From assembly GCF_036323735.1 (NCBI RefSeq), contig NC_086038.1, forward strand, positions 26,144,001-26,208,000: a DNA stretch of 64,000 nt, read 5' to 3'. Below, one piece after another: positions 1 through 11,875 of the stretch. The stretch is from Rattus norvegicus. Lineage: Eukaryota; Chordata; Mammalia; Rodentia; Muridae. A model generated the notes under the pieces. It was given only the letters and a program-made list of their open reading frames with translations. It had not been told where the DNA came from and ran no database searches. A program made the translations under genes and the position numbers. Numbering within the stretch: the stretch's first letter is position 1; each line of letters starts with the position of its first letter.

Positions 1-778
1 ATCTTGAAATCTACACTTCGTACAATTGAATCCCGCTCGGAAGTAAGAGAATTCGCTGAGAAAATGCAGGTCCATTCGCGAAAATTTTCCCTGGTAATAT
101 ACAGAGAACTATGCCTGATACAAGTGAGTTCCCGTTGGAAGGAATAGAATACGCTAAGAAACAATAGCTCCATTTCTGAAAACTTTCCCACTCTATGTCT
201 TGAATACTACACCTGATGCAAGGGAATCCCGCTTGGAACGAAGAGAATCCGATTAAAAAGTGCAGTTCCAATCACGAAAATTTCCCCTGCCTATATCTTG
301 AAATCTACAGTTCCTACAAGTGAATCCCGTAGGAACGAAGAGAATTTGCTTAGAAAGTGCAGCTCCGTTTGCGAAAACCTTCCCTGCCTGTATAAAGAAA
401 ACTACGTCTGCTACAATAGATTCCCAGTGGAAACGAAGAGAATTCGCTTAGAAAGTGCAGTTCCAATCACGAAAATGTCCCCCGCCTTTATCTTGAAATC
501 TACGCTTTGTACAAGTAAATCCGCTTGAAAGGAAGAGAATTCGCTTAGAAACTGCAAATCCATTCGCGAAAATTTTCCCTGGGTATATATAGAGAACTAT
601 GCCTGATACAAGTGAGTCCGCTTTGGAACGTAGTGAATTCGCTTAGAAACAACAGCTCCATATCCGAAAAGTTTCCCACTCTATATCTTAAAAACTACGC
701 CTCTTGCAAGTGAGTCCCACTTGGAAGGAAGAGAATTCGCTTAAAAAGTGCAGTTCCAATCGCGAAAATTTCCCCTGC
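1..778 (+). repeat. 8-mer unit (window starts 4 bp inside it)
   Basis: Full length would be 782 bp. It is the header (monomers 1-6) joined directly to the closing pair of monomers 36-37 of the 37-mer, recognisable by gtccgctttggaacgtag at about 616-634 and cctcttgcaag at about 690-701. It is thus a 37-mer lacking monomers 7-35. One core-intact CENP-B-box-like site lies at 227-243. Confidence 0.85.
227..243 (-). promoter_or_regulatory. CENP-B-box-like site, header type
   Basis: Minus strand CTTCGTTCCAAGCGGGA. All nine fixed core bases of the mammalian box are present, and 15 of 17 consensus positions match; the differences are CC for GG at positions 8-9. The site recurs 230 bp after each unit start at monomer 3, making it the one box found in all 25 units. 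Binding is not shown. Confidence 0.7.
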
Positions 779-2051
779 CTATATCTTGAAATCTACACTT
801 CGTACAATTGAATCCCGCTCGGAAGTAAGAGAATTCGCTGAGAAAATGCAGGTCCATTCGCGAAAATTTTCCCTGGTAATATACAGAGAACTATGCCTGA
901 TACAAGTGAGTTCCCGTTGGAAGGAATAGAATACGCTAAGAAACAATAGCTCCATTTCTGAAAACTTTCCCACTCTATGTCTTGAATACTACACCTGATG
1001 CAAGGGAATCCCGCTTGGAACGAAGAGAATCCGATTAAAAAGTGCAGTTCCAATCACGAAAATTTCCCCTGCCTATATCTTGAAATCTACAGTTCCTACA
1101 AGTGAATCCCGTAGGAACGAAGAGAATTTGCTTAGAAAGTGCAGCTCCGTTTGCGAAAACCTTCCCTGCCTGTATAAAGAAAACTACGTCTGCTACAATA
1201 GATTCCCAGTGGAAACGAAGAGAATTCGCTTAGAAAGTGCAGTTCCAATCACGAAAATGTCCCCCGCCTTTATCTTGAAATCTACGCTTTGTACAAGTAA
1301 ATCCGCTTGAAAGGAAGAGAATTCGCTTAGAAACTGCAAATCCATTCGCGAAAATTTTCCCTGGTTATATACAGAGAACTATGCCTGATACAAGTGAGTC
1401 CCCCTTGGAAGGAATAGAATTCGCTTAGAAATAACAGCTGCATTTCAGAAAACTTTCCAACTCTATATCTTGAAATCTACACTTCCTACAAGTGAATCCC
1501 GCTAGGAACGAAGAGAATTCGCTTAGAAAATGCAGCTCCATTCCTGAAAACCTGCACTGCCTATATCTTGAAAAGTACGCCTGCTACAATAGAGTCGCGC
1601 TTGGAATGAAGAAAATTCACTTAAAAAGTGCAGTTCCAATCGCGAAAATTTCCCCTACGTATATCTTGAAATCTATGCTTCCTACAAGTGAATCCCGCTA
1701 GGAACGAAGAGAATTTGCTTAGAAAGTGCAGCTCCATTTGCGAATACCTTCCCTGCCTATATAAAGAAAACTATGTCTGCTACAATAGATTCCCAGTGGA
1801 AACGAAGAGAATTCGCTTAGAAACTGTAGCTCCATTCGCGAAAATTTTCCCTGCCTATATATAGCGCACTATGCTTGATACAAGTGAGTAAACCCTTGAA
1901 ACGAAGAGAATTCGCTTAGAAACTATAGCTCCATTTCCGAAAACTTTCCCACTCAATATCTTAAAAACTATGCTTGATGCAAGTGAGTCCCGCTTGGAAC
2001 GAAGAGAATTCGCTTAAAAAGTGCAGTTCCAATCGCGAAAATTTCCCCTGC
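779..2051 (+). repeat. 13-mer unit, copy 1
   Basis: 1273 bp. The first 0.56 kb repeats the start of the window. After the header it continues with seven monomers found at positions 7-13 of the 37-mer, including the gtaaacccttgaaacg variant near 1887, and then runs directly into the next header. Box-like sites with intact core: 1009-1025 and 1988-2004. Confidence 0.85.
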
Positions 2052-3324
2052 CTATATCTTGAAATCTACACTTCGTACAATTGAATCCCGCTCGGAAGTA
2101 AGAGAATTCGCTAAGAAAATGCAGGTCCATTCGCGAAAATTTTCCCTGGTAATATACAGAGAACTATGCCTGATACAAGTGAGTTCCCGTTGGAAGGAAT
2201 AGAATACGCTAAGAAACAACAGCTCCATTTCTGAAAACTTTCCCACTCTATGTCTTGAATACTACACCTGATGCAAGGGAATCCCGCTTGGAACGAAGAG
2301 AATCCGATTAAAAAGTGCAGTTCCAATCACGAAAATTTCCCCTGCCTATATCTTGAAATCTACAGTTCCTACAAGTGAATCCCGTAGGAACGAAGAGAAT
2401 TTGCTTAGAAAGTGCAGCTCCGTTTGCGAAAACCTTCCCTGCCTGTATAAAGAAAACTACATCTGCTACAATAGATTCCCAGTGGAAACGAAGAGAATTC
2501 GCTTAGAAAGTGCAGTTCCAATCACGAAAATGTCCCCCGCCTTTATCTTGAAATCTACGCTTTGTACAAGTAAATCCGCTTGAAAGGAAGAGAATTCGCT
2601 TAGAAACTGCAAATCCATTCGCGAAAATTTTCCCTGGTTATATACAGAGAACTATGCCTGATACAAGTGAGTCCCCCTTGGAAGGAATAGAATTCGCTTA
2701 GAAATAACAGCTCCATTTCAGAAAACTTTCCAACTCTATATCTTGAAATCTACACTTCCTACAAGGGAATCCCGCTAGGAACGAAGAGAATTCGCTTAGA
2801 AAATGCAGCTCCATTCCTGAAAACCTGCACTGCCTATATCTTGAAAAGTACGCCTGCTACAATAGAGTCGCGCTTGGAATGAAGAAAATTCACTTAAAAA
2901 GTGCAGTTCCAATCGCGAAAATTTCCCCTACGTATATCTTGAAATCTATGCTTCCTACAAGTGAATCCCGCTAGGAACGAAGAGAATTTGCTTAGAAAGT
3001 GCAGCTCCATTTGCGAATACCTTCCCTGCCTATATAAAGAAAACTATGTCTGCTACAATAGATTCCCAGTTGAAACGAAGAGAATTCGTTTATAAACTGT
3101 AGCTCCATTCGCGAAAATTTTCCCTGCCTATATATAGCGCACTATGCTTGATACAAGTGAGTAAACCCTTGAAACGAAGAGAATTCGCTTAGAAACTATA
3201 GCTCCATTTCCGAAAACATTCCCACTCTATATCTTAAAAACTACGCTTGATGCAAGTGTGTCCCGCTTGGAACGAAGAGAATTCGCTTAAAAAGTGCAGT
3301 TCCAATCGCGAAAATTTCCCCTGC
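2052..3324 (+). repeat. 13-mer unit, copy 2
   Basis: 1273 bp, a tandem copy of the preceding unit. It differs by scattered substitutions, including attcgtttataaactg near 3086, which also marks the 37-mers starting at 46538 and 50136. Box-like sites: 2282-2298 and 3261-3277. Confidence 0.85.
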
Positions 3325-4924
3325 CTATATCTTGAAATCTACACTTCGTACAATTGAATCCCGCTCGGAAGTAAGAGAATTCGCTGAGAAAATGCAGGTC
3401 CATTCGTGAAAATTTTCCCTGGTAATATACAGAGAACTATGCCTGATACAAGTGAGTTCCCGTTGGAAGGAATAGAATACGCTAAGAAACAACAGCTCCA
3501 TTTCTGAAAACTTTCCCACTCTATGTCTTGAATACTACACCTGATGCAAGGGAATCCCGCTTGGAACGAAGAGAATCCGATTAAAAAGTGCAGTTCCAAT
3601 CACGAAAATTTCCCCTGCCTATATCTTGAAATCTACAGTTCCTACAAGTGAATCCCGTAGGAACGAAGAGAATTTGCTTAGAAAGTGCAGCTCCGTTTGC
3701 GAAAACCTTCCCTGCCTGTATAAAAAAAACTACGTCTGCTACAATAGATTCCCAGTGGACACGAAGAGAATTCGCTTAGAAAGTGCAGTTCCAATCACGA
3801 AAATGTCCCCCGCCTTTATCTTGAAATCTACGCTTTGTACAAGTAAATCCGCTTGAAAGGAAGAGAATTCGCTTAGAAACTGCAAATCCATTCGCGAAAA
3901 TTTTCCCTGGTTATATACGGAGAACTATGCTTGATACAAGTGAGTCCCCCTTGGAAGGAATAGAATTCGCTTAGAAATAACAGCTCCATTTCAGAAAACT
4001 TTCCAACTCTACATCTTGAAATCTACATTTCCTACAAGTGAATCCCACTAGGAACGAAGAGAATTCGCTTAGAAAATGCAGCTCCATTCCTGAAAACCTG
4101 CACTGCCTATATCTTGAAAAGTACGCCTGCTACAATAGAGTCGCGCTTGGAATGAAGAAAATTCACTTAAAAAGTGCAGTTCCAATCGCGAAAATTTCCC
4201 CTACGTATATCTTGAAATCTATGCTTCCTACAAGTGAATCCCGCTAGGAACGAAGAGAATTTGCTTAGAAAGTGCAGCTCCATGTGCGAATACCTTCCCT
4301 GCCTATATAAAGAAATCTATGTCTGCTACAATAGATTCCCAGTGGAAACGAAGAGAATTCGCTTAGAAACTGTAGCTCCATTCGCGAAAATTTTCCCTGC
4401 CTATATATAGCGCACTATGCTTGATACAAGTGAGTAAACCCTTGAAACGAAGAGAATTCGCTCAGAAACTATAGCTCCATTTCCGAAAAATTTCCCACTC
4501 TATATCTTAAAAACTACGCTTGATGCAAATGAGTCCCGCTTGGAACGAAGAGAATTCGCTTAAAAAGTGCAGTTCCAATCGCGAAAATTTCCCCTTCCTA
4601 TATCTTGAAGTCTACGCTTTGTACAAGTGAATCCGCTTGGAAGGAAGAGAATTCGCTGAGAACCTGCAGCTCCATTCGCGAAAATTTTCCCTGCCTATAT
4701 ATAGAGCACTATGCCTGATACAAATGTGTAACCCATGAAACGAAGAGAATTTGCTTAGAAACTATAGCTCCATTTCCGAAAACTTTCACACTCTATGTCT
4801 TGAAAACTATGCTTCATGCAAGTGAGTCCTGCTTGGAAAGAAGAGAAATCGCTTAAAAAGTGCAGTTCCAATCGCAATAATTTCCCCTGCGTATATCTGG
4901 AAATCTACGCTTTCTACAAATGAG

Positions 4925-4941
4925 TCCCGCTTGGAACGAAA
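4925..4941 (-). promoter_or_regulatory. CENP-B-box-like site, monomer 17 type
   Basis: Minus strand TTTCGTTCCAAGCGGGA. It uses T at the pyrimidine position, so it remains consensus there, and it keeps the nine core bases. It occurs only in 37-mer and 30-mer units (also 48137, 51736, 55334, 58932 and 62530). Confidence 0.68.
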
Positions 4942-5307
4942 AGAATTCGATTAAAAATAGCAGCTCCGTAAAGGAAAACTTTCCCTGGCTATATCATGAA
5001 AAATACGCCACTACAAGTGGTTCCCACGCTGAACGAAGGAATTCGCTTAGAAACTATACCTCCGTTCGTGTAAAATTTCCATGCCTGTATCAAAAAACCT
5101 ACGCCTGCTACAGTAGAGTCCGTCTTGGAAGGAAGAGAATTCTCTTAGAAACTGCAGCTACAATTGCGAAAAACTTCCCTGCCCATATCAACAAAACTAT
5201 GCCATAGAGTCCCACTTGGAATGAAGAGAATTCGCTTACAGACTGCAGCTCCAATTGTGAAAAACTGCCCAGAGTATATCTTGAAAACCATGCCTCATAC
5301 AAGTGAG

Positions 5308-5324
5308 TCCCGCTTCGAACGAAG
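5308..5324 (-). promoter_or_regulatory. CENP-B-box-like site, best-matching type (16 of 17)
   Basis: Minus strand CTTCGTTCGAAGCGGGA. It differs from the human consensus YTTCGTTGGAARCGGGA only at position 8. The site also contains the inverted repeat CTTCG/CGAAG and a TTCGAA (BstBI) palindrome. This version sits at monomers 21, 28 and 35 of the 37-mer and their S/L equivalents. Confidence 0.72.
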
Positions 5325-5601
5325 ACAATACGCTTAGAAACAGCATCTCCATTCGTGAAAATTTTCCCTCGCTATATATAGAGAACTATGCCTGATACAA
5401 GTGAGTCCGCCTTGGAACGTAGTGAATTCGCTTAGAAACAACAGCTTCATATCCGAAAAGTTTCCCACTCTATATCTTAGAAACTACGCTTCATGCAAGT
5501 GAGTCCCACTTGGAAGGAAGAGAATTCCCTTAAAAGGTGCAGTTCCAATCGCGAAAATTTCCGCTGCCTATATTATGAAATCTACGCTTCTTACAAGTGA
5601 G

Positions 5602-5618
5602 TCCCGCTTGGAACGAAG
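5602..5618 (-). promoter_or_regulatory. CENP-B-box-like site, monomer 24 type
   Basis: Minus strand CTTCGTTCCAAGCGGGA, core intact, three monomers (294 bp) after the site at 5308. This 4-3-4-3 monomer spacing repeats through the seven-monomer modules. Confidence 0.7.
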
Positions 5619-5985
5619 AGAATTCGCTTAGAAATTACAGCTCCGTAACGGAAAACTTTCCCTGGCTATATCATGAAAAATACGCCACTACAAGATGTTC
5701 CCACTCGGAATGAAGAGAATTCGCTTAGAAACTATAGCTCCGTTCGTGAAAAATTTCGATGCCTGTATCAAAACTCCTACGCCTGCTACAGTACAGTCCG
5801 TCTTGGAAGGAAGAGAATTCTCTTAGAAACTGCAGCTACAAATGCGAAAAACTTCCCTGCCCATATCAACAAAACTATGCCACAGAGTCCCACTTGGAAT
5901 GAAGAGAATTCGCTTACAGACTGCAGCTCCAATTGTGAAAAACTGCCCAGAGTATATCTTGAAAACCATGCCTCATACAAGTGAG

Positions 5986-6002
5986 TCCCGCTTCGAACAA
6001 AG
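5986..6002 (-). other. Broken CENP-B-box-like site
   Basis: Plus strand tcccgcttcgaacaaag. It is homologous to the 16-of-17 site, but a CpG-to-CpA change alters the TTCG half of the core. The equivalent monomer-31 site in this unit (about 6280-6296) carries the same change, while the copies in units 46538 and 50136 are intact. Confidence 0.7.
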
Positions 6003-7739
6003 ACAATACGCTTAGAAACAGCATCTCCATTCGTGAAAATTTTCCCTCGCTATATATAGAGAACTATGCCTGATACAAGTGAGTCCGCCTTGGAACGTAG
6101 TGAATTCGCTAAGAAACAACAGCTCCATATCCGAAAAGTTTCCCACTCTATATCTTAGAAACTACGCTTCATGCAAGTGAGTCCCACTTGGAAGGAAGAG
6201 AATTCCCTTAAAAAGTGCAGTTCCAATCGCGAAAATTTCCGCTGCCTATATTATGAAATCTACGCTTCGTACAAGTGAGTCCCGCTTGGAACAAAGAGAA
6301 TTCGCTTAGAAATTACAGCTCCGTAAAGGAAAACTTTCCCTGGCTATATCATGAAAAATACGCCACTACAAGTGGTTCCCACTCGGAATGAAGAGAATTC
6401 GCTTAGAAACTATAGCTCCGTTCGTGAAAAATTTCGATGCCTGTATCAAAACTCCTACGCCTGCTACAGTACAGTCCGTCTTGGAAGGAAGAGAATTCTC
6501 TTAGAAACTGCAGCTACAATTGCGAAAAACTTCCCTGCCCATATCAACAAAACTATGCCACAGAGTCCCACTTGGAATGAAGAGAATTCGCTTACAGACT
6601 GCAGCTCCAATTGTGAAAAACTGCCCAGAGTATATCTTGAAAACCATGCCTCATACAAGTGAGTCCCGCTTCGAACGAAGACAATTTACTTAGAAACTGC
6701 ATCTCCATTCGCGAAAATTTTCCCTGGGTATATATAGAGAACTATGCCTGATACAAGTGAGTCCGCTTTGGAACGTAGTGAATTCGCTTAGAAACAACAG
6801 CTCCATATCCGAAAAGTTTCCCACTCTATATCTTAAAAACTACGCCTCTTGCAAGTGAGTTCCACTTGGAAGGAAGAGAATTCGCTTAAAAAGTGCAGTT
6901 CCAATCGCGAAAATTTCCCCTGCCTATATCTTGAAATCTACACTTCGTACAATTGAATCCCGCTCGGAAGTAAGAGAATTCGCTGAGAAAATGCAGGTCC
7001 ATTCGTGAAAATTTTCCCTGGTAATATACAGAGAACTATGCCTGATACAAGTGAGTTCCCGTTGGAAGGAATAGAATACGCTAAGAAACAATAGCTCCAT
7101 TTCTGAAAACTTTCCCACTCTATGTCTTGAATACTACACCTGATGCAAGGGAATCCCGCTTGGAACGAAGAGAATCCGATTAAAAAGTGCAGTTCCAATC
7201 ACGAAAATTTCCCCTGCCTATATCTTGAAATCTACAGTTCCTACAAGTGAATCCCGTAGGAACGAAGAGAATTTGCTTAGAAAGTGCAGCTCCGTTTGCG
7301 AAAACCTTCCCTGCCTGTATAAAGAAAACTACGTCTGCTACAATAGATTCCCAGTGGAAACGAAGAGAATTCGCTTAGAAAGTGCAGTTCCAATCACGAA
7401 AATGTCCCCCGCCTTTATCTTGAAATCTACGCTTTGTACAAGTAAATCCGCTTGAAAGGAAGAGAATTCGCTTAGAAACTGCAAATCCATTCGCGAAAAT
7501 TTTCCCTGGGTATATATAGAGAACTATGCCTGATACAAGTGAGTCCGCCTTGGAACGTAGTGAATTCGCTTAGAAACAACAGCTCCATATCCGAAAAGTT
7601 TCCCACTCTATATCTTAGAAACTACGCTTCATGCAAGTGAGTCCCACTTGGAAGGAAGAGAATTCCCTTAAAAAGTGCAGTTCCAATCGCGAAAATTTCC
7701 GCTGCCTATATTATGAAATCTACGCTTCGTACAAGTGAG

Positions 7740-7756
7740 TCCCGCTTGGAACGAAG
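7740..7756 (-). promoter_or_regulatory. CENP-B-box-like site, S/L monomer 9
   Basis: Core-intact site (15 of 17) at 816 bp from the unit start. It corresponds to monomer 24 of the 37-mer and is kept in every S and L unit of block B, including the shortened one (14829). Confidence 0.7.
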
Positions 7757-8122
7757 AGAATTCGCTTAGAAATTGCAGCTCCGTAAAGGAAAACTTTCCC
7801 TGGCTATATCATGAAAAATACGCCACTACAAGTGGTTCCCACGCTGAACGAAGGAATTCGCTTAGAAACTATACCTCCGTTCGTGAAAAATTTCCATGCC
7901 TGTATCAAAAACCCTACGCCTGCTACAGTAGAGTCCGTCTTGGAAGGAAGAGAATTCTCTTAGAAACTGCAGCTACAATTGCGAAAATCTTCCCTGCCCA
8001 TATCAACAAAACTATGCCATAGAGTCCCACTTGGAATGAAGAGAATTCGCTTACAGACTGCAGCTCCAATTGTGAAAAACTGCCCAGAGTATATCTTGAA
8101 AACCATGCCTCATACAAGTGAG

Positions 8123-8139
8123 TCCCGCTTCGAACGAAG
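8123..8139 (-). promoter_or_regulatory. CENP-B-box-like site, S/L monomer 13
   Basis: The 16-of-17 version, 1199 bp into the unit and 383 bp after the preceding site. It is present in every S and L unit except the shortened L, where the deletion removed this monomer. Confidence 0.72.
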
Positions 8140-8416
8140 ACAATACGCTTAGAAACAGCATCTCCATTCGTGAAAATTTTCCCTCGCTATATATAGAGGA
8201 CTATGCCTGATACAAGTGAGTCCGCCTTGGAACGTAGTGAATTCGCTTAGAAACAACAGCTTCATATCCGAAAAGTTTCCCACTCTATATCTTAGAAACT
8301 ACGCTTCATGCAAGTGAGTCCCACTTGGAAGGAAGAGAATTCCCTTAAAAGGTGCAGTTCCAATCGCGAAAATTTCCGCTGCCTATATTATGAAATCTAC
8401 GCTTCGTACAAGTGAG

Positions 8417-8433
8417 TCCCGCTTGGAATGAAG
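8417..8433 (-). other. Broken CENP-B-box-like site, S/L monomer 16
   Basis: Plus strand tcccgcttggaatgaag. A CpG-to-TpG change breaks the TTCG half. The same broken form appears in the S units and full L units of block B, so the change predates the S/L expansion; the homologous 37-mer sites (5602, 48814) are intact. Confidence 0.72.
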
Positions 8434-9060
8434 AGAATTCGCTTAGAAATTACAGCTCCGTAAAGGAAAATTTTCCCTGGCTATATCATGAAAAATACGC
8501 CACTACAAGTGGTTCCCACTCGGAATGAAGAGAATTCGCTTAGAAACTATAGCTCCGTTCGTGAAAAATTTCGATGCCTGTATCAAAACTCCTACGCCTG
8601 CTACAGTACAGTCCGTCTTGGAAGGAAGAGAATTCTCTTAGGAACTGCAGTTACAATTGCGAAAAACTTCCCTGCCCATATCAACAAAACTATGCCACAG
8701 AGTCCCACTTGGAATGAAGAGAATTCGCTTACAGACTGCAGCTCCAATTGTGAAAAACTGCCCAGAGTATATCTTGAAAACCATGCCTCGTACAAGTGAG
8801 TCCCGCTTCGAACGAAGACAATACGCTTAGAAACAGCATCTCCATTCGTGAAAAATTTCCCTCGCTATATATAGAGAACTATGCCTGATACAAGTGAGTC
8901 CGCTTTGGAACGTAGTGAATTCGCTTAGAAACAACAGCTCCATATCCGAAAAGTTTCCCACTCTATATCTTAAAAACTACGCCTCTTGCAAGTGAGTTCC
9001 ACTTGGAAGGAAGAGAATTCGCTTAAAAAGTGCAGTTCCAATCGCGAAAATTTCCCCTGC

Positions 9061-9645
9061 CTATATCTTGAAATCTACACTTCGTACAATTGAATCCCGC
9101 TCGGAAGTAAGAGAATTCGCTGAGAAAATGCAGGTCCATTCGCGAAAATTTTCCCTGGTAATATACAGAGAACTATGCCTGATACAAGTGAGTTCCCGTT
9201 GGAAGGAATAGAATACGCTAAGAAACAATAGCTCCATTTCTGAAAACTTTCCCACTCTATGTCTTGAATACTACACCTGATGCAAGGGAATCCCGCTTGG
9301 AACGAAGAGAATCCGATTAAAAAGTGCAGTTCCAATCACGAAAATTTCCCGTGCCTATATCTTGAAATCTACAGTTCCTACAAGTGAATCCCGTAGGAAC
9401 GAAGAGAATTTGCTTAGAAAGTGCAGCTCCGTTTGCGAAAACCTTCCCTGCCTGTATAAAGAAAACTACGTCTGCTACAATAGATTCCCAGTGGAAACGA
9501 AGAGAATTCGCTTAGAAAGTGCAGTTCCAATCACGAAAATGTCCCCCGCCTTTATCTTGAAATCTACGCTTTGTACAAGTAAATCCGCTTGAAAGGAAGA
9601 GAATTCGCTTAGAAACTGCAAATCCATTCGCGAAAATTTTCCCTG
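9061..9645 (+). repeat. Six-monomer header shared by all units (example)
   Basis: Monomers 1-6, about 585 bp, running from ctatatcttgaaatctacac to attttccctgg. It opens all 25 units whatever follows, making it the most evenly represented segment of the array. After its end the sequence takes one of two paths: gtatatatagag (S, L and 8-mer units) or ttatatacagag (13-mer, 37-mer and 30-mer units). It contains one core-intact box, at monomer 3. Confidence 0.85.
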
Positions 9646-9986
9646 GGTATATATAGAGAACTATGCCTGATACAAGTGAGTCCGCCTTGGAACGTAGTGA
9701 ATTCGCTTAGAAACAACAGCTCCATATCCGAAAAGTTTCCCACTCTATATCTTAGAAACTACGCTTCATGCAAGTGAGTCCCACTTGGAAGGAAGAGAAT
9801 TCCCTTAAAAAGTGCAGTTCCAATCGCGAAAATTTCCGCTGCCTATATTATGAAATCTACGCTTCGTACAAGTGAGTCCCGCTTGGAACGAAGAGAATTC
9901 GCTTAGAAATTGCAGCTCCGTAAAGGAAAACTTTCCCTGGCTATATCATGAAAAATACGCCACTACAAGTGGTTCCCACGCTGAAC

Positions 9987-11341
9987 GAAGGAATTCGCTT
10001 AGAAACTATACCTCCGTTCGTGAAAAATTTCCATGCCTGTATCAAAAACCCTACGCCTGCTACAGTAGAGTCCGTCTTGGAAGGAAGAGAATTCTCTTAG
10101 AAACTGCAGCTACAATTGCGAAAAACTTCCCTGCCCATATCAACAAAACTATGCCATAGAGTCCCACTTGGAATGAAGAGAATTCGCTTACAGACTGCAG
10201 CTCCAATTGTGAAAAACTGCCCAGAGTATATCTTGAAAACCATGCCTCATACAAGTGAGTCCCGCTTCGAACGAAGACAATACGCTTAGAAACAGCATCT
10301 CCATTCGTGAAAATTTTCCCTCGCTATATATAGAGGACTATGCCTGATACAAGTGAGTCCGCCTTGGAACGTAGTGAATTCGCTTAGAAACAACAGCTTC
10401 ATATCCGAAAAGTTTCCCACTCTATATCTTAGAAACTACGCTTCATGCAAGTGAGTCCCACTTGGAAGGAAGAGAATTCCCTTAAAAGGTGCAGTTCCAA
10501 TCGCGAAAATTTCCGCTGCCTATATTATGAAATCTACGCTTCGTACAAGTGAGTCCCGCTTGGAATGAAGAGAATTCGCTTAGAAATTACAGCTCCGTAA
10601 AGGAAAATTTTCCCTGGCTATATCATGAAAAATACGCCACTACAAGTGGTTCCCACTCGGAATGAAGAGAATTCGCTTAGAAACTATAGCTCCGTTCGTG
10701 AAAAATTTCGATGCCTGTATCAAAACTCCTACGCCTGCTACAGTACAGTCCGTCTTGGAAGGAAGAGAATTCTCTTAGGAACTGCAGCTACAATTGCGAA
10801 AAACTTCCCTGCCCATATCAACAAAACTATGCCACAGAGTCCCACTTGGAATGAAGAGAATTCGCTTACAGACTGTAGCTCCAATTGTGAAAAACTGCCC
10901 AGAGTATATCTTGAAAACCATGCCTCGTACAAGTGAGTCCCGCTTCGAACGAAGACAATACGCTTAGAAACAGCATCTCCATTCGTGAAAATTTTCCCTC
11001 GCTATATATAGAGAACTATGCCTGATACAAGTGAGTCCGCCTTGGAACGTAGTGAATTCGCTTAGAAACAACAGCTTCATATCCGAAAAGTTTCCCACTC
11101 TATATCTTAGAAACTACGCTTCATGCAAGTGAGTCCCACTTGGAAGGAAGAGAATTCCCTTAAAAGGTGCAGTTCCAATCGCGAAAATTTCCGCTGCCTA
11201 TATTATGAAATCTACGCTTCGTACAAGTGAGTCCCGCTTGGAACGAAGAGAATTCGCTTAGAAATTACAGCTCCGTAAAGGAAAACTTTCCCTGGCTATA
11301 TCATGAAAAATACGCCACAACAAGTGGTTCCCACTCGGAAT
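9987..11341 (+). repeat. Two tandem seven-monomer modules (677 and 678 bp)
   Basis: Clear example of the seven-monomer sub-repeat. The first copy is 9987-10663 and the second 10664-11341; in the second, monomer lengths are 98, 91, 98, 98, 98, 98 and 97 bp. The copies correspond to monomers 18-24 and 25-31 of the 37-mer. A third partial copy follows from 11342 and is cut short by the closing pair of monomers before the next header. Module number differs between unit types, so this segment is the main copy-number variable of the HOR. Confidence 0.85.
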
Positions 11342-11875
11342 GAAGAGAATTCGCTTAGAAACTATAGCTCCGTTCGTGAAAAATTTCGATGCCTGTATCA
11401 AAACTCCTACGCCTGCTACAGTACAGTCCGTCTTGGAAGGAAGAGAATTCTCTTAGAAACTGCAGCTACAATTGCGAAAAACTTCCCTGCCCATATCAAC
11501 AAAACTATGCCACAGAGTCCCACTTGGAATGAAGAGAATTCGCTTACAGACTGCAGCTCCAATTGTGAAAAACTGCCCAGAGTATATCTTGAAAACCATG
11601 CCTCGTACAAGTGAGTCCCGCTTCGAACGAAGACAATACGCTTAGAAACAGCATCTCCATTCGTGAAAATTTTCCCTCGCTATATATAGAGGAATATGCC
11701 TGATACAAGTGAGTCTGCCTTGGAACGTAGTGAATTCGCTTAGAAACAACAGCTTCATATCCGAAAAGTTTCCCACTCTATATCTTAGAAACTACGCCTC
11801 TTGCAAGTGAGTTCCACTTGGAAGGAAGAGAATTCGCTTAAAAAGTGCAGTTCCAATCGCGAAAATTTCCCCTGC

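Larger units (their letters stand above)
1..6923 (+). repeat. Block A: mixed 8-, 13-, 13- and 37-monomer units
   Basis: Left part of the array, with four units of unequal length sharing the same six-monomer header. The 13-mers equal monomers 1-13 of the 37-mer and the 8-mer equals monomers 1-6 plus 36-37. Unit lengths change at every step here, unlike the regular blocks to the right, as expected for a zone of repeated unequal exchange. Confidence 0.85.
3325..6923 (+). repeat. 37-mer unit left of block B
   Basis: 3599 bp with the same monomer order as the block C units, although block B lies between them. It includes monomers 14-17 (aacccatgaaacg near 4730, tcctgcttggaaag near 4827) that block B lacks. 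Core-intact box-like sites: 3555-3571, 4534-4550, 4925-4941, 5308-5324, 5602-5618 and 6664-6680. The sites expected at monomers 28 and 31 (5986-6002 and about 6280-6296) have CGAA changed to CAAA. Confidence 0.88.
6924..9060 (+). repeat. S unit 1, 22-mer
   Basis: 2137 bp. Monomer starts, read by landmark: 6971, 7069, 7167, 7264, 7362, 7459, 7557, 7655, 7753, 7850, 7947, 8038, 8136, 8234, 8332, 8430, 8527, 8625, 8716, 8814, 8912, 9010. The short 91-bp monomers begin at 7947 and 8625. Box-like sites: 7154-7170, 7740-7756, 8123-8139 and 8801-8817; the homologous site at 8417-8433 is broken (CGAA to TGAA). Confidence 0.9.
9061..11875 (+). repeat. L unit 1, 29-mer
   Basis: 2815 bp; an S-like unit with one more seven-monomer module (10664-11341). 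Box-like sites: 9291-9307, 9877-9893, 10260-10276, 10938-10954, 11232-11248 and 11616-11632. It shares the rare variants gaggaatatg (about 11689) and gagtctgcc (about 11711) only with the unit at 14013, which marks those two as sister copies. Confidence 0.9.

Noticed and set aside
1..98. The 98-bp monomer as an ancient dimer of two halves of about 49 bp
   Set aside because: Only weak, gap-dependent resemblance (agagaattcgcttagaaac against agagaactatgcctgatac), not beyond what I would expect by chance without an alignment score.
5308..5324. RNA polymerase III B-box-like GTTCGAAGC within the box motif
   Set aside because: No A box at suitable distance and no terminator; the match is short and explained by the CENP-B-like motif.
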